A stretch of DNA of 21,724 bases from CAYTZH01 sp964442285 (GCA_964442285.1 CAYTZH010000060.1:1-21724), one strand, 5' to 3'. Shown: positions 1 through 7,708, counted from the first letter of the stretch. The notes: generated from the sequence alone by a model not told the origin. Made by a program: numbers and translations.

Positions 1-79
1 GGTCGCGCGGGCCTCGCAGGGCGCGGTCGCGCGGGCCTCGCAGGGCGCGGTCGCGCGGGCCTCGCAGGGCGCGGTCGCG
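1..79. repeat. 24-bp tandem repeat, about 3.3 copies
   Basis: Three identical 24-bp units (1-24, 25-48, 49-72; each begins GGTCGCGCGG and ends CAGGGCGC) are followed by the first 7 bases of a fourth. The unit is 8 codons long and the plus frame that contains the next gene is open right through it (G-R-A-G-L-A-G-R per unit), but no start codon is visible before 118. The array runs off the left edge, so its full copy number and any upstream gene are unknown. It may be the end of a repetitive coding region or an intergenic minisatellite. Confidence 0.9.
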
Positions 80-101
80 GCGCGACCTCCGCCGATCGCG
101 G

Positions 102-107
102 TACCCT
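102..107 (+). promoter_or_regulatory. putative -10 element TACCCT before the sulfatase-fold gene
   Basis: TACCCT matches the TAnnnT core of a sigma-70 -10 box and lies 10 bases before the ATG at 118. No Shine-Dalgarno is visible in front of that ATG. A start of transcription about 7 bases downstream would give an almost leaderless mRNA. No clear -35 is seen. This is inference from position and from similar hexamers before other genes here. Confidence 0.35.
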
Positions 108-117
108 GCCGCGCCGT

Positions 118-1539
118 ATGCACGCCGCCTCCTCGCTGCGCCGCACGCTCCTGCGGATCCTGCTCGGGCTCTGCCTCGCCGGCTGCGAGCCCGCATCGCC
201 ACCGCCGACCGCGCCGTCGGTGGTCCTCGTGACCTTCGACACCACCCGGGCCGACCGCCTCGGGGTGTACGGCTACGGGAAGCCCACCAGCCCGCATCTC
301 GATCGGCTGGCCGCCTCCAGCGTGGTCTACACGCGCGCCTACTCGGTCTCGAGCTGGACCCTCCCGTCCCACGCGAGCCTGATGACCGGCCTCCACGCCC
401 GCAGCCATGGCGCCGACTACGCCGGCGACGGGGCGCTCTCGCTCGCCGATGCCGTGCCGGGCCAGGACCACGAGGCGCTGCGCGTACATCCCCTGGCCTC
501 CGCTGTGCCCACCCTGGCCGAGCGGCTCTCCGACGCCGGCTACGACACGGCGGGCGTGGTGGCCGGACCGTGGCTCAAGCGCACGTTCGGGCTCGACCGC
601 GGCTTCGCCCACTACGACGACGCCAACATCCCCACCCGCCAGGGACGGCGGGCCGACGACGTGACCACCGCTGCGCTGGCCTGGCTGGCGGCGCGCCCCG
701 TCGACGCGGCCGGCGCGCCGACGCGACCCTTCTTCCTGTTCCTGAACTACTTCGACCCCCACGGTCCCTACGCCGATCCCGAGGGCCGCGCCCTCGGGTT
801 CCTCCCGGATCGGGGATCCCTCGCGCCGGAGGGCACGCCGGCCTGGAACCTGCAGCACATAAACGCGTACTACGACGGCGAGATCGCCTACGCCGATCAC
901 CACTTCGGTCGGCTGCTCGCCTGGCTGCGGGAGCGCGGCTGGACGGACCACACCTGGATCGCCGTCACCGCCGACCACGGCGAGCTCTTCGGCGAGCACG
1001 GTCGACTCGGGCACGCCCAGGCGCTGTACGAGCCCGAGATCCGCATCCCCCTCATCGTGCGCCCGCCCGGTGGCGTCGCGGCGAGCCGGCGCGAGCCCAC
1101 GCCCATCTCCCTGGTCGACGTGGCGCCCCTGCTCCTCGACGGACTGGGCCTCACCCCGCTGGCCGGCGCCCAGGGCACCCCGCGACCCGCCGCCGACCGC
1201 CCGATCCACGCGACCCTCCACGACGCCTACCCCGATCGTCTCGAAGAGGACTGGAAGGCCTGGATCGCCGAGGGCTACAAGCTTCAGTGGAACGCGGCCG
1301 GCGACCATCGACTCTTCGACCTGTCGCGGGATCCGCGCGAGGAGGAGGACCTGGCCGCCCGGCAGCCCGAGCGGGTGGCGGAGCTGAGCCGGGCGCTCGA
1401 GCGCTTCGAGGCCGCGCTGCCCGAGGCCCCGACCGGCGGCACCCCGACGCCCGTGGACGCGGACACGGTCCGCGCGCTGCGCAGCCTGGGCTACCTCGGA
1501 GGCGAGGGCGCGGGCGACGCGTCCCCCGCGGCCCCGTAG
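118..1539 (+). CDS. Sulfatase-fold lipoprotein (alkaline phosphatase superfamily) with Thr at the nucleophile position
   Basis: 473 aa. The N-terminus has Arg residues, a hydrophobic core and a lipobox LAGC with Cys23, so a lipoprotein signal peptide is likely. The sulfatase/alkaline-phosphatase fold is shown by the first metal-site strand (VTFDTTRAD, Asp41), the nucleophile region TLPSHASLMTG (residues 81-91), FDPHGPY (Asp213, His215), the second metal site TADHGELFGEHG (Asp286, His287) and His299. In true sulfatases the nucleophile motif is C/S-x-P-x-R and is converted to formylglycine; here it is T81-L-P-S-H85, lacking both the Cys/Ser and the Arg. Thr nucleophiles are known in phosphodiesterase and phosphoglycerol-transferase branches of this superfamily, so phosphoryl rather than sulfuryl chemistry is plausible. 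Substrate unknown. The 3' end overlaps the convergent gene by 49 bp. ATG 118 is chosen because it places the signal peptide at the N-terminus. Confidence 0.88.
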   Translation: MHAASSLRRTLLRILLGLCLAGCEPASPPPTAPSVVLVTFDTTRADRLGVYGYGKPTSPHLDRLAASSVVYTRAYSVSSWTLPSHASLMTGLHARSHGADYAGDGALSLADAVPGQDHEALRVHPLASAVPTLAERLSDAGYDTAGVVAGPWLKRTFGLDRGFAHYDDANIPTRQGRRADDVTTAALAWLAARPVDAAGAPTRPFFLFLNYFDPHGPYADPEGRALGFLPDRGSLAPEGTPAWNLQHINAYYDGEIAYADHHFGRLLAWLRERGWTDHTWIAVTADHGELFGEHGRLGHAQALYEPEIRIPLIVRPPGGVAASRREPTPISLVDVAPLLLDGLGLTPLAGAQGTPRPAADRPIHATLHDAYPDRLEEDWKAWIAEGYKLQWNAAGDHRLFDLSRDPREEEDLAARQPERVAELSRALERFEAALPEAPTGGTPTPVDADTVRALRSLGYLGGEGAGDASPAAP

Positions 1540-3398
1540 TCGGGGCAGTCGGCCGCGAGCCTGCGGCGATCGCGCTCCAGGGAGGGCACGGGCGGAGGAT
1601 CCAGCGCCGCCTGGGCGGCCGCCGCCTGCGCGAGCCACTTGAGCGCGCGGACGCAGTCGCCCTTCGCCGCGTGCACCATGCCCACGCTGTAGTAGATCCC
1701 GGCCTCCTGCTCCTGCCGGAAACGCTCGAGGGTGTGCCGGCGGGACTCGACGAAGGCCCGCTCGTACCAGGTGAGGGCCTCGTCGAGGTCGCCCCGACCG
1801 ACGGCGAGACGCGCCATGCGCAGATGGAGGTTGGGCAGCACGCGGTCGCCCTTCCGGGCCAGCGCCGCCTCGAGCCGCTCCCGGGCCCGCGCGCGAAGCG
1901 CCTCCTGAAACGCGTCCGTGAGCGGCCCCCGCACCCCGGCGGCCCACTCGTCGAGCAGCGCCGCGAGCCGCGGGTCCTCGCGCCAGACGCTCCGGGCCAG
2001 CGCCTCCGCGCGGGCCCGCTCCGCGGGGGATTCCGGGAGCGCGTCCAGGGCGTCGGCCCGGTCCTGGTAGTGGGCGCCCAGGAACAGGATCGGGGCCACG
2101 TCCGCGGAACGCGTCGACGCCGCGTGCCAGACCGAGCGCGGATCGCGCCACTCGTCCAGGTAGGCCAGGGTGGCGCGGGTCCACAGCCCGGCGAGGATCG
2201 CGAGCCCGACCGCCAGGGCGGCCGTCGTGCGGCGGTCGCCCCGGCGCGCCAGCGCGGCCCCGCCCCAGACGACGAGCAGGATCGCGCCGGCCGAGGGGAA
2301 GAAGAGATAGCGATCCGCGACGGGGTGGATGAAGGAGAGCGCCTGGCTCGGCACCAGGGCCAGCGCGATCCAGGCCAGGAAGACCCGCGGCGGAGCGGGC
2401 ACGCGCCGCCAGGGCAGCAGCGGTAGGAGGAAGACCGCGGCCGCCCCGACCAGCACGAGACCGTGGACGAGCACCGTCGCCGGCGGGTCCGGACGACCCC
2501 GCGCCAGGACGGTCTCGCCGAAGCCCGTCAGCAGCCAGAGGCTCTGCAGGATGCTGTGGGCGAAGACGTAGGGCTCGAAGGCCTGGCGCGTGTCGGGCTG
2601 GACGCCGGCCACCACCCCGGCGATCGCAGCCGCGGGCAGCAGATAGGGAAGCTTGTCCAGCCACGGGCCCCAGCCGCGGCGTCGCTCCCAGAACACGTCC
2701 AGCAGAAAGAGCACGGCCGGGACCACGGCCACCGAGAGCTTGCCGGCGACGGCGACGACGAAGAGCCCGACGGAGACGACGTAGGCCGGGCGCCCCCCGG
2801 TGCGACGGGCGTGGACGTAGGCCGCCATGGACGGCAGCGCGAAGGCGGCGGCCACCAGGTCCTTGCGGCTCGAGATCCAGGCCACGGCCTCGACGTGGGC
2901 GGGGTGCAGAGCGAAGAGCAGCCCCGCCGCGAATGCGTGGGCGGGATGGCCGAGGAGCAGGAGCGCCAGCAGGTACACCCCCGCGGCACAAGCCCCGGCC
3001 CAGAGGTGGCTCGAGAGGTGGTAGACGCGGGGATCCAGGCCGCCCACGGCGTGATCCAGCATGTAGCTCAGCAGGTGGCTCGGCGAGTAGTTGGCGAAGT
3101 AGGGCTCGGTGAGCACCCGTCGCAGGTGGTCCGCCGAGAGCCCCTGGATCCGCGGGTTGTCCGTCACGTAGTGCGGGTCGTCCCAGTGGAAGAAGCCGAG
3201 CTCGAGCGCGGGCGCGTAGAGCGCCAGCGTCACCGCCACCAGCAGCAGCACGGCGCCGGCGTGGACGAGCGCGCCGCCGCCGGGCGCGGGATACGGGGTG
3301 GCGGCTCCGGTCGCGAGCGACGGCGGCGACGACGGCTGCGGGGGCGGCGCGCGACGCGGCCCGGACCGCCTCCGCCTGGAACCTCTTCCGCGCGCCAC
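1491..3398 (-). CDS. TMTC-like membrane glycosyltransferase (GT-C fold) with C-terminal TPR region
   Basis: 635 aa. After an Arg/Pro-rich cytoplasmic start there is a first membrane segment (about residues 46-64), then the first outer loop FFHWDDPHYVTDNPRI with Asp73-Asp74, the usual position of the catalytic acid in GT-C enzymes that use polyprenyl-phosphate sugars. HPAHVEAVAWISSRKD (165-180) and ADRYLFFPSAG are hallmarks of the TMTC/bacterial TPR-mannosyltransferase-like group. About eight to ten further hydrophobic helices follow, then a soluble helical C-terminus with degenerate TPRs (last about 170 residues). Likely role: transfer of a lipid-linked sugar to a protein or glycan at the outer face of the inner membrane; substrate unknown. 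The GTG start at 3398 is preceded by GGAGG. Its 3' end lies inside the 3' end of the convergent sulfatase-fold gene. It could instead be annotated generically as a TPR protein. Confidence 0.85.
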   Translation of the reverse strand: MARGRGSRRRRSGPRRAPPPQPSSPPSLATGAATPYPAPGGGALVHAGAVLLLVAVTLALYAPALELGFFHWDDPHYVTDNPRIQGLSADHLRRVLTEPYFANYSPSHLLSYMLDHAVGGLDPRVYHLSSHLWAGACAAGVYLLALLLLGHPAHAFAAGLLFALHPAHVEAVAWISSRKDLVAAAFALPSMAAYVHARRTGGRPAYVVSVGLFVVAVAGKLSVAVVPAVLFLLDVFWERRRGWGPWLDKLPYLLPAAAIAGVVAGVQPDTRQAFEPYVFAHSILQSLWLLTGFGETVLARGRPDPPATVLVHGLVLVGAAAVFLLPLLPWRRVPAPPRVFLAWIALALVPSQALSFIHPVADRYLFFPSAGAILLVVWGGAALARRGDRRTTAALAVGLAILAGLWTRATLAYLDEWRDPRSVWHAASTRSADVAPILFLGAHYQDRADALDALPESPAERARAEALARSVWREDPRLAALLDEWAAGVRGPLTDAFQEALRARARERLEAALARKGDRVLPNLHLRMARLAVGRGDLDEALTWYERAFVESRRHTLERFRQEQEAGIYYSVGMVHAAKGDCVRALKWLAQAAAAQAALDPPPVPSLERDRRRLAADCPDYGAAGDASPAPSPPR

Positions 3399-3512
3399 GC
3401 CACCTCCACCCGGGCCGCCCCGCCCGCCCCTGGATTCGCGAAGTCTGGGTAGCGAAGTGTCCCGTCCTGGCGAGTGTGCAGCGATTCACGGGGAGCGGGT
3501 CGGCCTCGCTGG

Positions 3513-3518
3513 TAGGAT
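3513..3518 (+). promoter_or_regulatory. putative extended -10 element (TGG)TAGGAT
   Basis: TAGGAT, preceded by TGG, gives a TGnTAnnnT extended -10 pattern. It ends 9 bases before the ATG of the methyltransferase at 3528, so the transcript would have little or no leader. The AGGA inside it could alternatively be a rather distant Shine-Dalgarno. The rest of the 129-bp divergent gap 3399-3527 shows no other clear signal. Confidence 0.35.
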
Positions 3519-3527
3519 CCATTCGCC

Positions 3528-4235
3528 ATGCGCCTGGAGCCGAATCCGGACGAGATCGTCCTGCCGGGCGGCCGCGAGCTGGCGCGAGCCGCGCTGGCCC
3601 ACGTCGCGCTCGGGCCCGGGCGTCGCCTGCTCAGCGTGGGCTCGGGCGCGGCTGAGCAGGAGGTCTGCCTCGCCGCCGACACCGGCTGCCGCGTGACCGG
3701 GGTCGAGCTGCGGGCCGAGCACGCGACGCGCGCCGCCGAGAAGGCCCTGGCCTGGGGGCTGGCGGGCCGGCTCGACTTCGTCCGCGGCGACGGGGGCGCG
3801 CTGCCCCTGGCCTCCGGCGTCTTCGACGCGGCCTTCGCCTGCGGCACGCTCTGCGCCTTCTTCGAGCGGGGCGTCCCCGAGATCCGCCGGGTGCTCCGGG
3901 TCGGAGGGCGGCTGGCCGCCTGCGAGATCGTCTGGAGCCACGAGGCCGTGCCGGAGCCGGTGCGCGCGGACTGGACCCGGAGCGGCATGGCCGTGCACTC
4001 CCTCGCCGAGGAGCGGGCGGCCCTGGAGCGCCACGGGCTCGAGGTCGTCCTGGCCCGAGTCTTCGACGAGCCCGCCTGGTGGGACGCCTTCTACGATGCG
4101 CGGCGCCACCTGCCCCGCTACGCCGCCGAACGCCGACGCTTCGAACGGGACCGGGCGCACTTCGCCCTCGCCGCCCTCGTCGCCGAGCGAACCGGCCCGG
4201 AGGGCCCTCCGGCGCGGCCCCGGGCTGCCGGCTAG
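3528..4235 (+). CDS. Class I SAM-dependent methyltransferase
   Basis: 235 aa, the usual size for a stand-alone Rossmann-fold methyltransferase of the type 11 group. Motif I is LLSVGSGAAEQEVCLA (residues 34-49; VGSG instead of the commoner VGCG), followed by the acidic end of beta 2 at Glu60 (VTGVEL), a motif near RGDGGALPL for adenine contact, and the motif IV/V region FDAAFACGTLCAF with RVLRVGGRLAACE. The C-terminus is an Arg-rich helical extension. The substrate cannot be read from sequence. It is the first gene of a rightward run: 25 bases separate it from the amine oxidase, so co-transcription with a lipid or small-molecule tailoring function is plausible. A candidate -10 box sits just upstream and another overlaps its stop codon. 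Confidence 0.85.
   Translation: MRLEPNPDEIVLPGGRELARAALAHVALGPGRRLLSVGSGAAEQEVCLAADTGCRVTGVELRAEHATRAAEKALAWGLAGRLDFVRGDGGALPLASGVFDAAFACGTLCAFFERGVPEIRRVLRVGGRLAACEIVWSHEAVPEPVRADWTRSGMAVHSLAEERAALERHGLEVVLARVFDEPAWWDAFYDARRHLPRYAAERRRFERDRAHFALAALVAERTGPEGPPARPRAAG
4197..4212. other. 16-bp perfect palindrome at the 3' end of the methyltransferase gene
   Basis: CCGGAGGGCCCTCCGG is identical to its reverse complement. It lies inside the last codons of the methyltransferase gene, about 20 bases before its stop and just upstream of a candidate -10 (4233-4238) for the amine oxidase. It could be an operator or RNA hairpin, or simply a chance product of Pro/Gly/Arg codons in GC-rich DNA. Confidence 0.4.
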
Positions 4236-4238
4236 GCT
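4233..4238 (+). promoter_or_regulatory. putative -10 element TAGGCT overlapping a stop codon
   Basis: TAGGCT fits TAnnnT, and its first three bases are the stop codon of the methyltransferase gene. It lies 22 bases before the amine oxidase ATG at 4261, leaving room for a short leader that contains GGGGGA at 4252-4257. This could give the oxidase its own promoter in addition to read-through. No -35 is recognised. Confidence 0.25.
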
Positions 4239-4260
4239 CTGGGCCCTCTCCGGGGGAACC

Positions 4261-5541
4261 ATGAGCGACGTCCTGGTGATCGGAGCCGGCATGGCCGGCC
4301 TGACGGCGGCCCGCGCCCTCGCCGACGCCGGCCTCCGCGCGACGCTCCTCGAGGCCCGCGAGCGGATCGGCGGTCGCGTGACGAGCGTGCGCGACCTGGC
4401 CGCAGGCCCGGTCGAGGCGGGCGCCGAGTTCATCCACGGGCCCGAGGCCCGGGTCTGGCCCACCGTGCGCGCCGCGGGCCTGGCGGTCCGCCCCTGCCCC
4501 ATCTTCCGGCACAGCATGCTGAACCTCGGCGGTGGCACCCACTGGATGCCCATCGCCTTGATGCATCCGGGGGTCTGGCCGGCGTTCCCGATCATGGGTC
4601 GCGTCCGCCGCCAGCGCCCCCCGGACCGCACGGCCCGCGCCTTCCTGGAGCAGAGCGGCTACCGCGGCCGCGCTCGGCAGATGGCCGAGATGCTGCTCAT
4701 CGGCCACGCCCCGGGCGGACTGGACGAGGTGGGACTGCTGGGGCTCCTCGAGGACGGCGTCCTCGACGTGGAGACCCTGCTCAACCACCGGGTCGCGGAC
4801 GGCTACGACCGCCTCCCGGAGGCGCTCGGCCGCGGGCTCGACGTGGAGCACGGCTTCGTCGCGGAGCACGTGACGTGGAGCGCGGACGGCGTCCGCGTCC
4901 GCAGCCGCGACGGACGGGAGCGCGGGGCCCGGGCGGGCATCTGCACCCTGCCCGTGGGCGTCCTCGCCGGACGCGACGTGGCCTTCGCGCCCGCCCTGCC
5001 CGAGGGCAAGCGGGCGGCGCTCGAGTCGGTCCGGATGGGCCCCGTGCTCAAGGTGCTGCTGCGCTTCCGCGAGCGCTTCTGGCCCCGCTGGTGCGCGAAC
5101 CTGGTCTGCGGCGCCGGTCCAGTGACCCTCTACTGGCCGGTCTTCTACGGCACCCGGGAGCCCGAGCCGGTCCTCACCGCCTACTGCACCGGCCCGCGGG
5201 CCTCGGGCCTGGGGCGCGCCAAGATGAGCGAGCAGGAGGCGGTCGACACGGTGCTCACGGACCTCGCCCGTCTGCTCCCCAAGGCGGATCCCCGCGGCCA
5301 GCTCGAGGAGGCGCGGCGGATCGACTGGGCCGCGGACCCCTGGGCCGGCGGCGGCTACACCTTCCTCGCCTGCAACGGGACGGGCGCCCGGGCCCGGCTG
5401 GCGGCGCCGGACACGGGTGCCCTGTTCTGGGCCGGCGAGGCGACCGCGGGCGCCGACGTGATCGCGGCGTCGGTGGAGGCGGCCCACGCCAGCGGGCTGC
5501 GGGCGGCGGCGGAGACGGCGCGACACCTCGGGGCCGGCTGA
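4261..5541 (+). CDS. Flavin-dependent amine oxidase family protein
   Basis: 426 aa, typical for bacterial flavin amine oxidase/desaturase-like proteins. The N-terminus carries the FAD dinucleotide-binding fold GAGMAG (8-13) with Glu31 at the end of beta 2 and the following GGR motif (37-39). The C-terminal FAD contact is FWAGEATAGADVIAASVEAA, beginning at Phe389. It should catalyse FAD-linked oxidation of a C-N or C-C bond; the substrate is not evident. HpnE and carotenoid desaturases share this fold, but the C-terminus here looks more like the monoamine oxidase branch. The frame is open about 165 bases further upstream; ATG 4261 is chosen because GGGGGAACC precedes it and the FAD motif then starts at residue 4-8 as in the family. 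Only 2 bases separate its stop from the GTG of the epimerase, so the two are very probably translated from one mRNA. Confidence 0.88.
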   Translation: MSDVLVIGAGMAGLTAARALADAGLRATLLEARERIGGRVTSVRDLAAGPVEAGAEFIHGPEARVWPTVRAAGLAVRPCPIFRHSMLNLGGGTHWMPIALMHPGVWPAFPIMGRVRRQRPPDRTARAFLEQSGYRGRARQMAEMLLIGHAPGGLDEVGLLGLLEDGVLDVETLLNHRVADGYDRLPEALGRGLDVEHGFVAEHVTWSADGVRVRSRDGRERGARAGICTLPVGVLAGRDVAFAPALPEGKRAALESVRMGPVLKVLLRFRERFWPRWCANLVCGAGPVTLYWPVFYGTREPEPVLTAYCTGPRASGLGRAKMSEQEAVDTVLTDLARLLPKADPRGQLEEARRIDWAADPWAGGGYTFLACNGTGARARLAAPDTGALFWAGEATAGADVIAASVEAAHASGLRAAAETARHLGAG

Positions 5542-5543
5542 AA

Positions 5544-6533
5544 GTGGACGTGGTGATCGGCGGCAGCGGCTTCATCGGCTGCCATCTGGTGCGACTGCTC
5601 CTCGAGCGGGGCCGCCGGGTCCGGGTGGCCGACCGGGCCCCCTTTCCCGAGGACGAGCCGCGCCCGCCGGACGAGTTCGCGCGGGTGGACATCACCGAGC
5701 CGGACGGCCTCGGGGAGGCCGTGGCCGGCGCGGAGGTCGTCTACCACCTGGCCGCGAACCCCGACCTCTGGGCGCGCGACCCGTCCGTCTTCGACCGGGT
5801 CAACCGCCAGGGCACCGAGAACGTGATGGCAGCCGTCCGCGCCCGCGGCGTCCCGCGTCTGGTCTACACCTCCACCGAGTCGATCCTCACGCCCCGGGGC
5901 CACCGCGGTCCCATCACCGAGGAGGTACGGGCCCGCGTCGACGACATGATCGGCCCCTACTGCCGCTCGAAGTTCCTGGCCGAGCAGGCGGTCTTCCGTC
6001 TGGCGGAGGAGGGCTACCCGGCTGTGGTGGTGAATCCGACCATGCCCATGGGGCCGGGCGACCGCAACCTCACGCCCCCGGCCCGGATGCTCCGCGACTT
6101 CCTGTCGGGACGGATCCGGGGCTACGTCGACTGCACGCTCAACTTCGTGGACGTGCGCGACGCTGCCCTGGGTCACCTGCTGGCGGCGGAGCACGGCCTT
6201 CCGGGTCGCCGCTACATCCTGGCCGGGCACGACGTCTCGGTCCGCGACCTGCTGGCCCGGGTCGGCGCGATGTGCGGCATGGCCCCGCCGTCCCTGCGGG
6301 TCCCGTACGCCCTCGCCCTGGGATTCGCCCATGCCGAGGAGGCCTGGGGACGCCTGACCGGACGCCGGCCCATGAGCTCGGTGACGGGCGTGAAGCTCTG
6401 CCGACGCTCGATGGCCTTCGACGGCTCGCGGACCTGGCGGGACCTGGGCGGCCACGTGCCCCGCCCCCTGGAGGCGTCCCTGGCCGACGCCGTCGAGTGG
6501 CACCGCAAGGAGATGGCCGGGGCGGCCGCCTAG
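5544..6533 (+). CDS. NAD-dependent epimerase/dehydratase, HpnA-like extended SDR
   Basis: 329 aa extended short-chain dehydrogenase. The cofactor motif GGSGFIG spans residues 6-12, a Ser lies in VYTSTES (about 110) and the catalytic pair is YCRSK (Tyr139, Lys143). The stretch VVNPTMPMGPGD, then YVD..LNFVDVRDAALGH and RYILAGHD, resembles hopanoid-associated HpnA and dihydroflavonol-reductase-like enzymes. A reductase or epimerase acting on a sugar or polyprenyl/steroid lipid is therefore likely; no other hopanoid genes are visible. The GTG start at 5544 follows the amine oxidase TGA by two bases, with little Shine-Dalgarno, which points to translational coupling; a second in-frame GTG at 5550 is an alternative. 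Its TAG stop and the stop of the convergent sulfotransferase share the tetranucleotide CTAG at 6530-6533. Confidence 0.87.
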   Translation: MDVVIGGSGFIGCHLVRLLLERGRRVRVADRAPFPEDEPRPPDEFARVDITEPDGLGEAVAGAEVVYHLAANPDLWARDPSVFDRVNRQGTENVMAAVRARGVPRLVYTSTESILTPRGHRGPITEEVRARVDDMIGPYCRSKFLAEQAVFRLAEEGYPAVVVNPTMPMGPGDRNLTPPARMLRDFLSGRIRGYVDCTLNFVDVRDAALGHLLAAEHGLPGRRYILAGHDVSVRDLLARVGAMCGMAPPSLRVPYALALGFAHAEEAWGRLTGRRPMSSVTGVKLCRRSMAFDGSRTWRDLGGHVPRPLEASLADAVEWHRKEMAGAAA

Positions 6534-7672
6534 CGCTCGAAGCGGTAGGCCTCGAAGACGTCCTTGAGGCCGTCCGCGATCTCCGCCCGGGACAGACCCC
6601 AGTCCTCCAGGGCGTAGCGGTGCCGGCTCTTGTACTGCCGCGCCCTCGCCATCTCGCGGCTCAGGTACTGGGAGAAGTCCTCGCTCACCTCGATGCCGAA
6701 GTGCGCGTACATGCCGAGCCAGGCGCTGCGGGGGTCTTCCAGCAGCTCCTCGTAGCGGATCTCGTAGAACTGCTCCGGGGGAAGCGTCTGCTTGAAGCGC
6801 AGCAGCGTGCGGTAGTAGTCGAAGATCATCCGGGAGAGCCCCCGCACCGCCGGGCCCCGCGGATCCGCATGCTGCGGCGCCAGGGCGGGCCAGGGCGCGC
6901 TCAGCATGCTGATGAGCGACGGCACCGACTCGTAGGGATGGCGCACCAGGTGGACGATGCGCGCATCCGGCAGCGCCTCCAGCACGAGCTCCAGGCGACC
7001 GGCGATCAGCGCGACCTTCTCCAGCAGCACCTTGGGCTCGCCGCGGTCGCCGCCGGTCGCGTAGACGTGACGCCGGAGGCAGTCGAGCCAGTAGTCGCGC
7101 AGCCGGGCGCGCGCGTCCGCGGGCAGGCTGTCCGCGAGGCGGCAGTAGGTCAGCTCGTCGAAGTACGGGAAGAGCAGCATGATCAGTGGGCTCGTGAAGG
7201 CGTAGACGAAGAGCATCTCGTCCGACTCCGCCTCCTCGGGGCCGGTCTCGTGCATCGACTCCCAGCCCTGGAGGCCCCGTTTGCTGAGCCGCGCCACCCC
7301 GCGGGCGAGGGGCGAGCCCAGGCGCGTGTCGAGGTCACCGAGAAATCCGAAGAGCTTGTAGAGGCTCACCGCGGGAAAGATCGTGTGCCAGAGCTTGAAC
7401 CAGGTGTAGCGCTCGTCGCCGACCAGCAGGCGGTGGCTGAAGGTGCTCCCGCTCCGGGGGTTGCCGACGATGAAGAGCGGCTTCTCCAGCCCCTGGTCCC
7501 GGAAGCCCGGATACAGCAGGTGGTCCAGCCCGCGGAACGCCAGCACCACGCTCCGCAGGACCAGGAAGGCCGCGACGAAGACAACCGACAGCAGCGCGTG
7601 GCGAGACGAGAAGGGCCGCTTCGTCCAGGCGAGCTTCAGCGCAGTCAGGAAGGTCGGAAGGTGGAAGTACAA
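6530..7672 (-). CDS. Membrane-anchored PAPS-dependent sulfotransferase family protein
   Basis: 380 aa from the start chosen. A single hydrophobic helix lies near the N-terminus (LLSVVFVAAFLVLRSVV). The 5'-phosphosulfate loop is FIVGNPRSGSTF (residues 67-78) and the 3'-phosphate-binding segment is RIVHLVRHPYES with Arg244 and Ser249, both characteristic of the Sulfotransfer_3 family, which moves sulfate from PAPS to hydroxyls of lipids, sugars or proteins. The acceptor is unknown. The frame is open to a TTG at 7702, but the TTG at 7672 has a strong AGGGGG four bases upstream and is preferred; the extra 10 residues look like translated leader. A TAnnnT hexamer at 7709-7714 would start the mRNA close to 7702. 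Convergent with the HpnA-like gene, sharing CTAG for both stops. Confidence 0.87.
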   Translation of the reverse strand: MYFHLPTFLTALKLAWTKRPFSSRHALLSVVFVAAFLVLRSVVLAFRGLDHLLYPGFRDQGLEKPLFIVGNPRSGSTFSHRLLVGDERYTWFKLWHTIFPAVSLYKLFGFLGDLDTRLGSPLARGVARLSKRGLQGWESMHETGPEEAESDEMLFVYAFTSPLIMLLFPYFDELTYCRLADSLPADARARLRDYWLDCLRRHVYATGGDRGEPKVLLEKVALIAGRLELVLEALPDARIVHLVRHPYESVPSLISMLSAPWPALAPQHADPRGPAVRGLSRMIFDYYRTLLRFKQTLPPEQFYEIRYEELLEDPRSAWLGMYAHFGIEVSEDFSQYLSREMARARQYKSRHRYALEDWGLSRAEIADGLKDVFEAYRFER

Positions 7673-7708
7673 CGGGCCCCCTCGTCCGTGGATGCATGGC
7701 AATCCGGC

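Noticed and set aside
1..79. A CRISPR array
   Set aside because: The 24-bp units are directly adjacent with no variable spacers.
118..1539. A true formylglycine-dependent sulfatase
   Set aside because: The C/S-x-P-x-R motif is absent (T-L-P-S-H instead).
3631..5526. Long minus-strand frames opposite the methyltransferase and amine oxidase
   Set aside because: The plus-strand genes have intact cofactor motifs; the minus frames translate to repetitive Arg/Ala/Gly sequence.
4261..6533. A hopanoid biosynthesis locus (HpnE plus HpnA)
   Set aside because: Only the epimerase resembles HpnA; the oxidase C-terminus looks like monoamine oxidases, and no squalene-hopene cyclase or other hpn gene is present.
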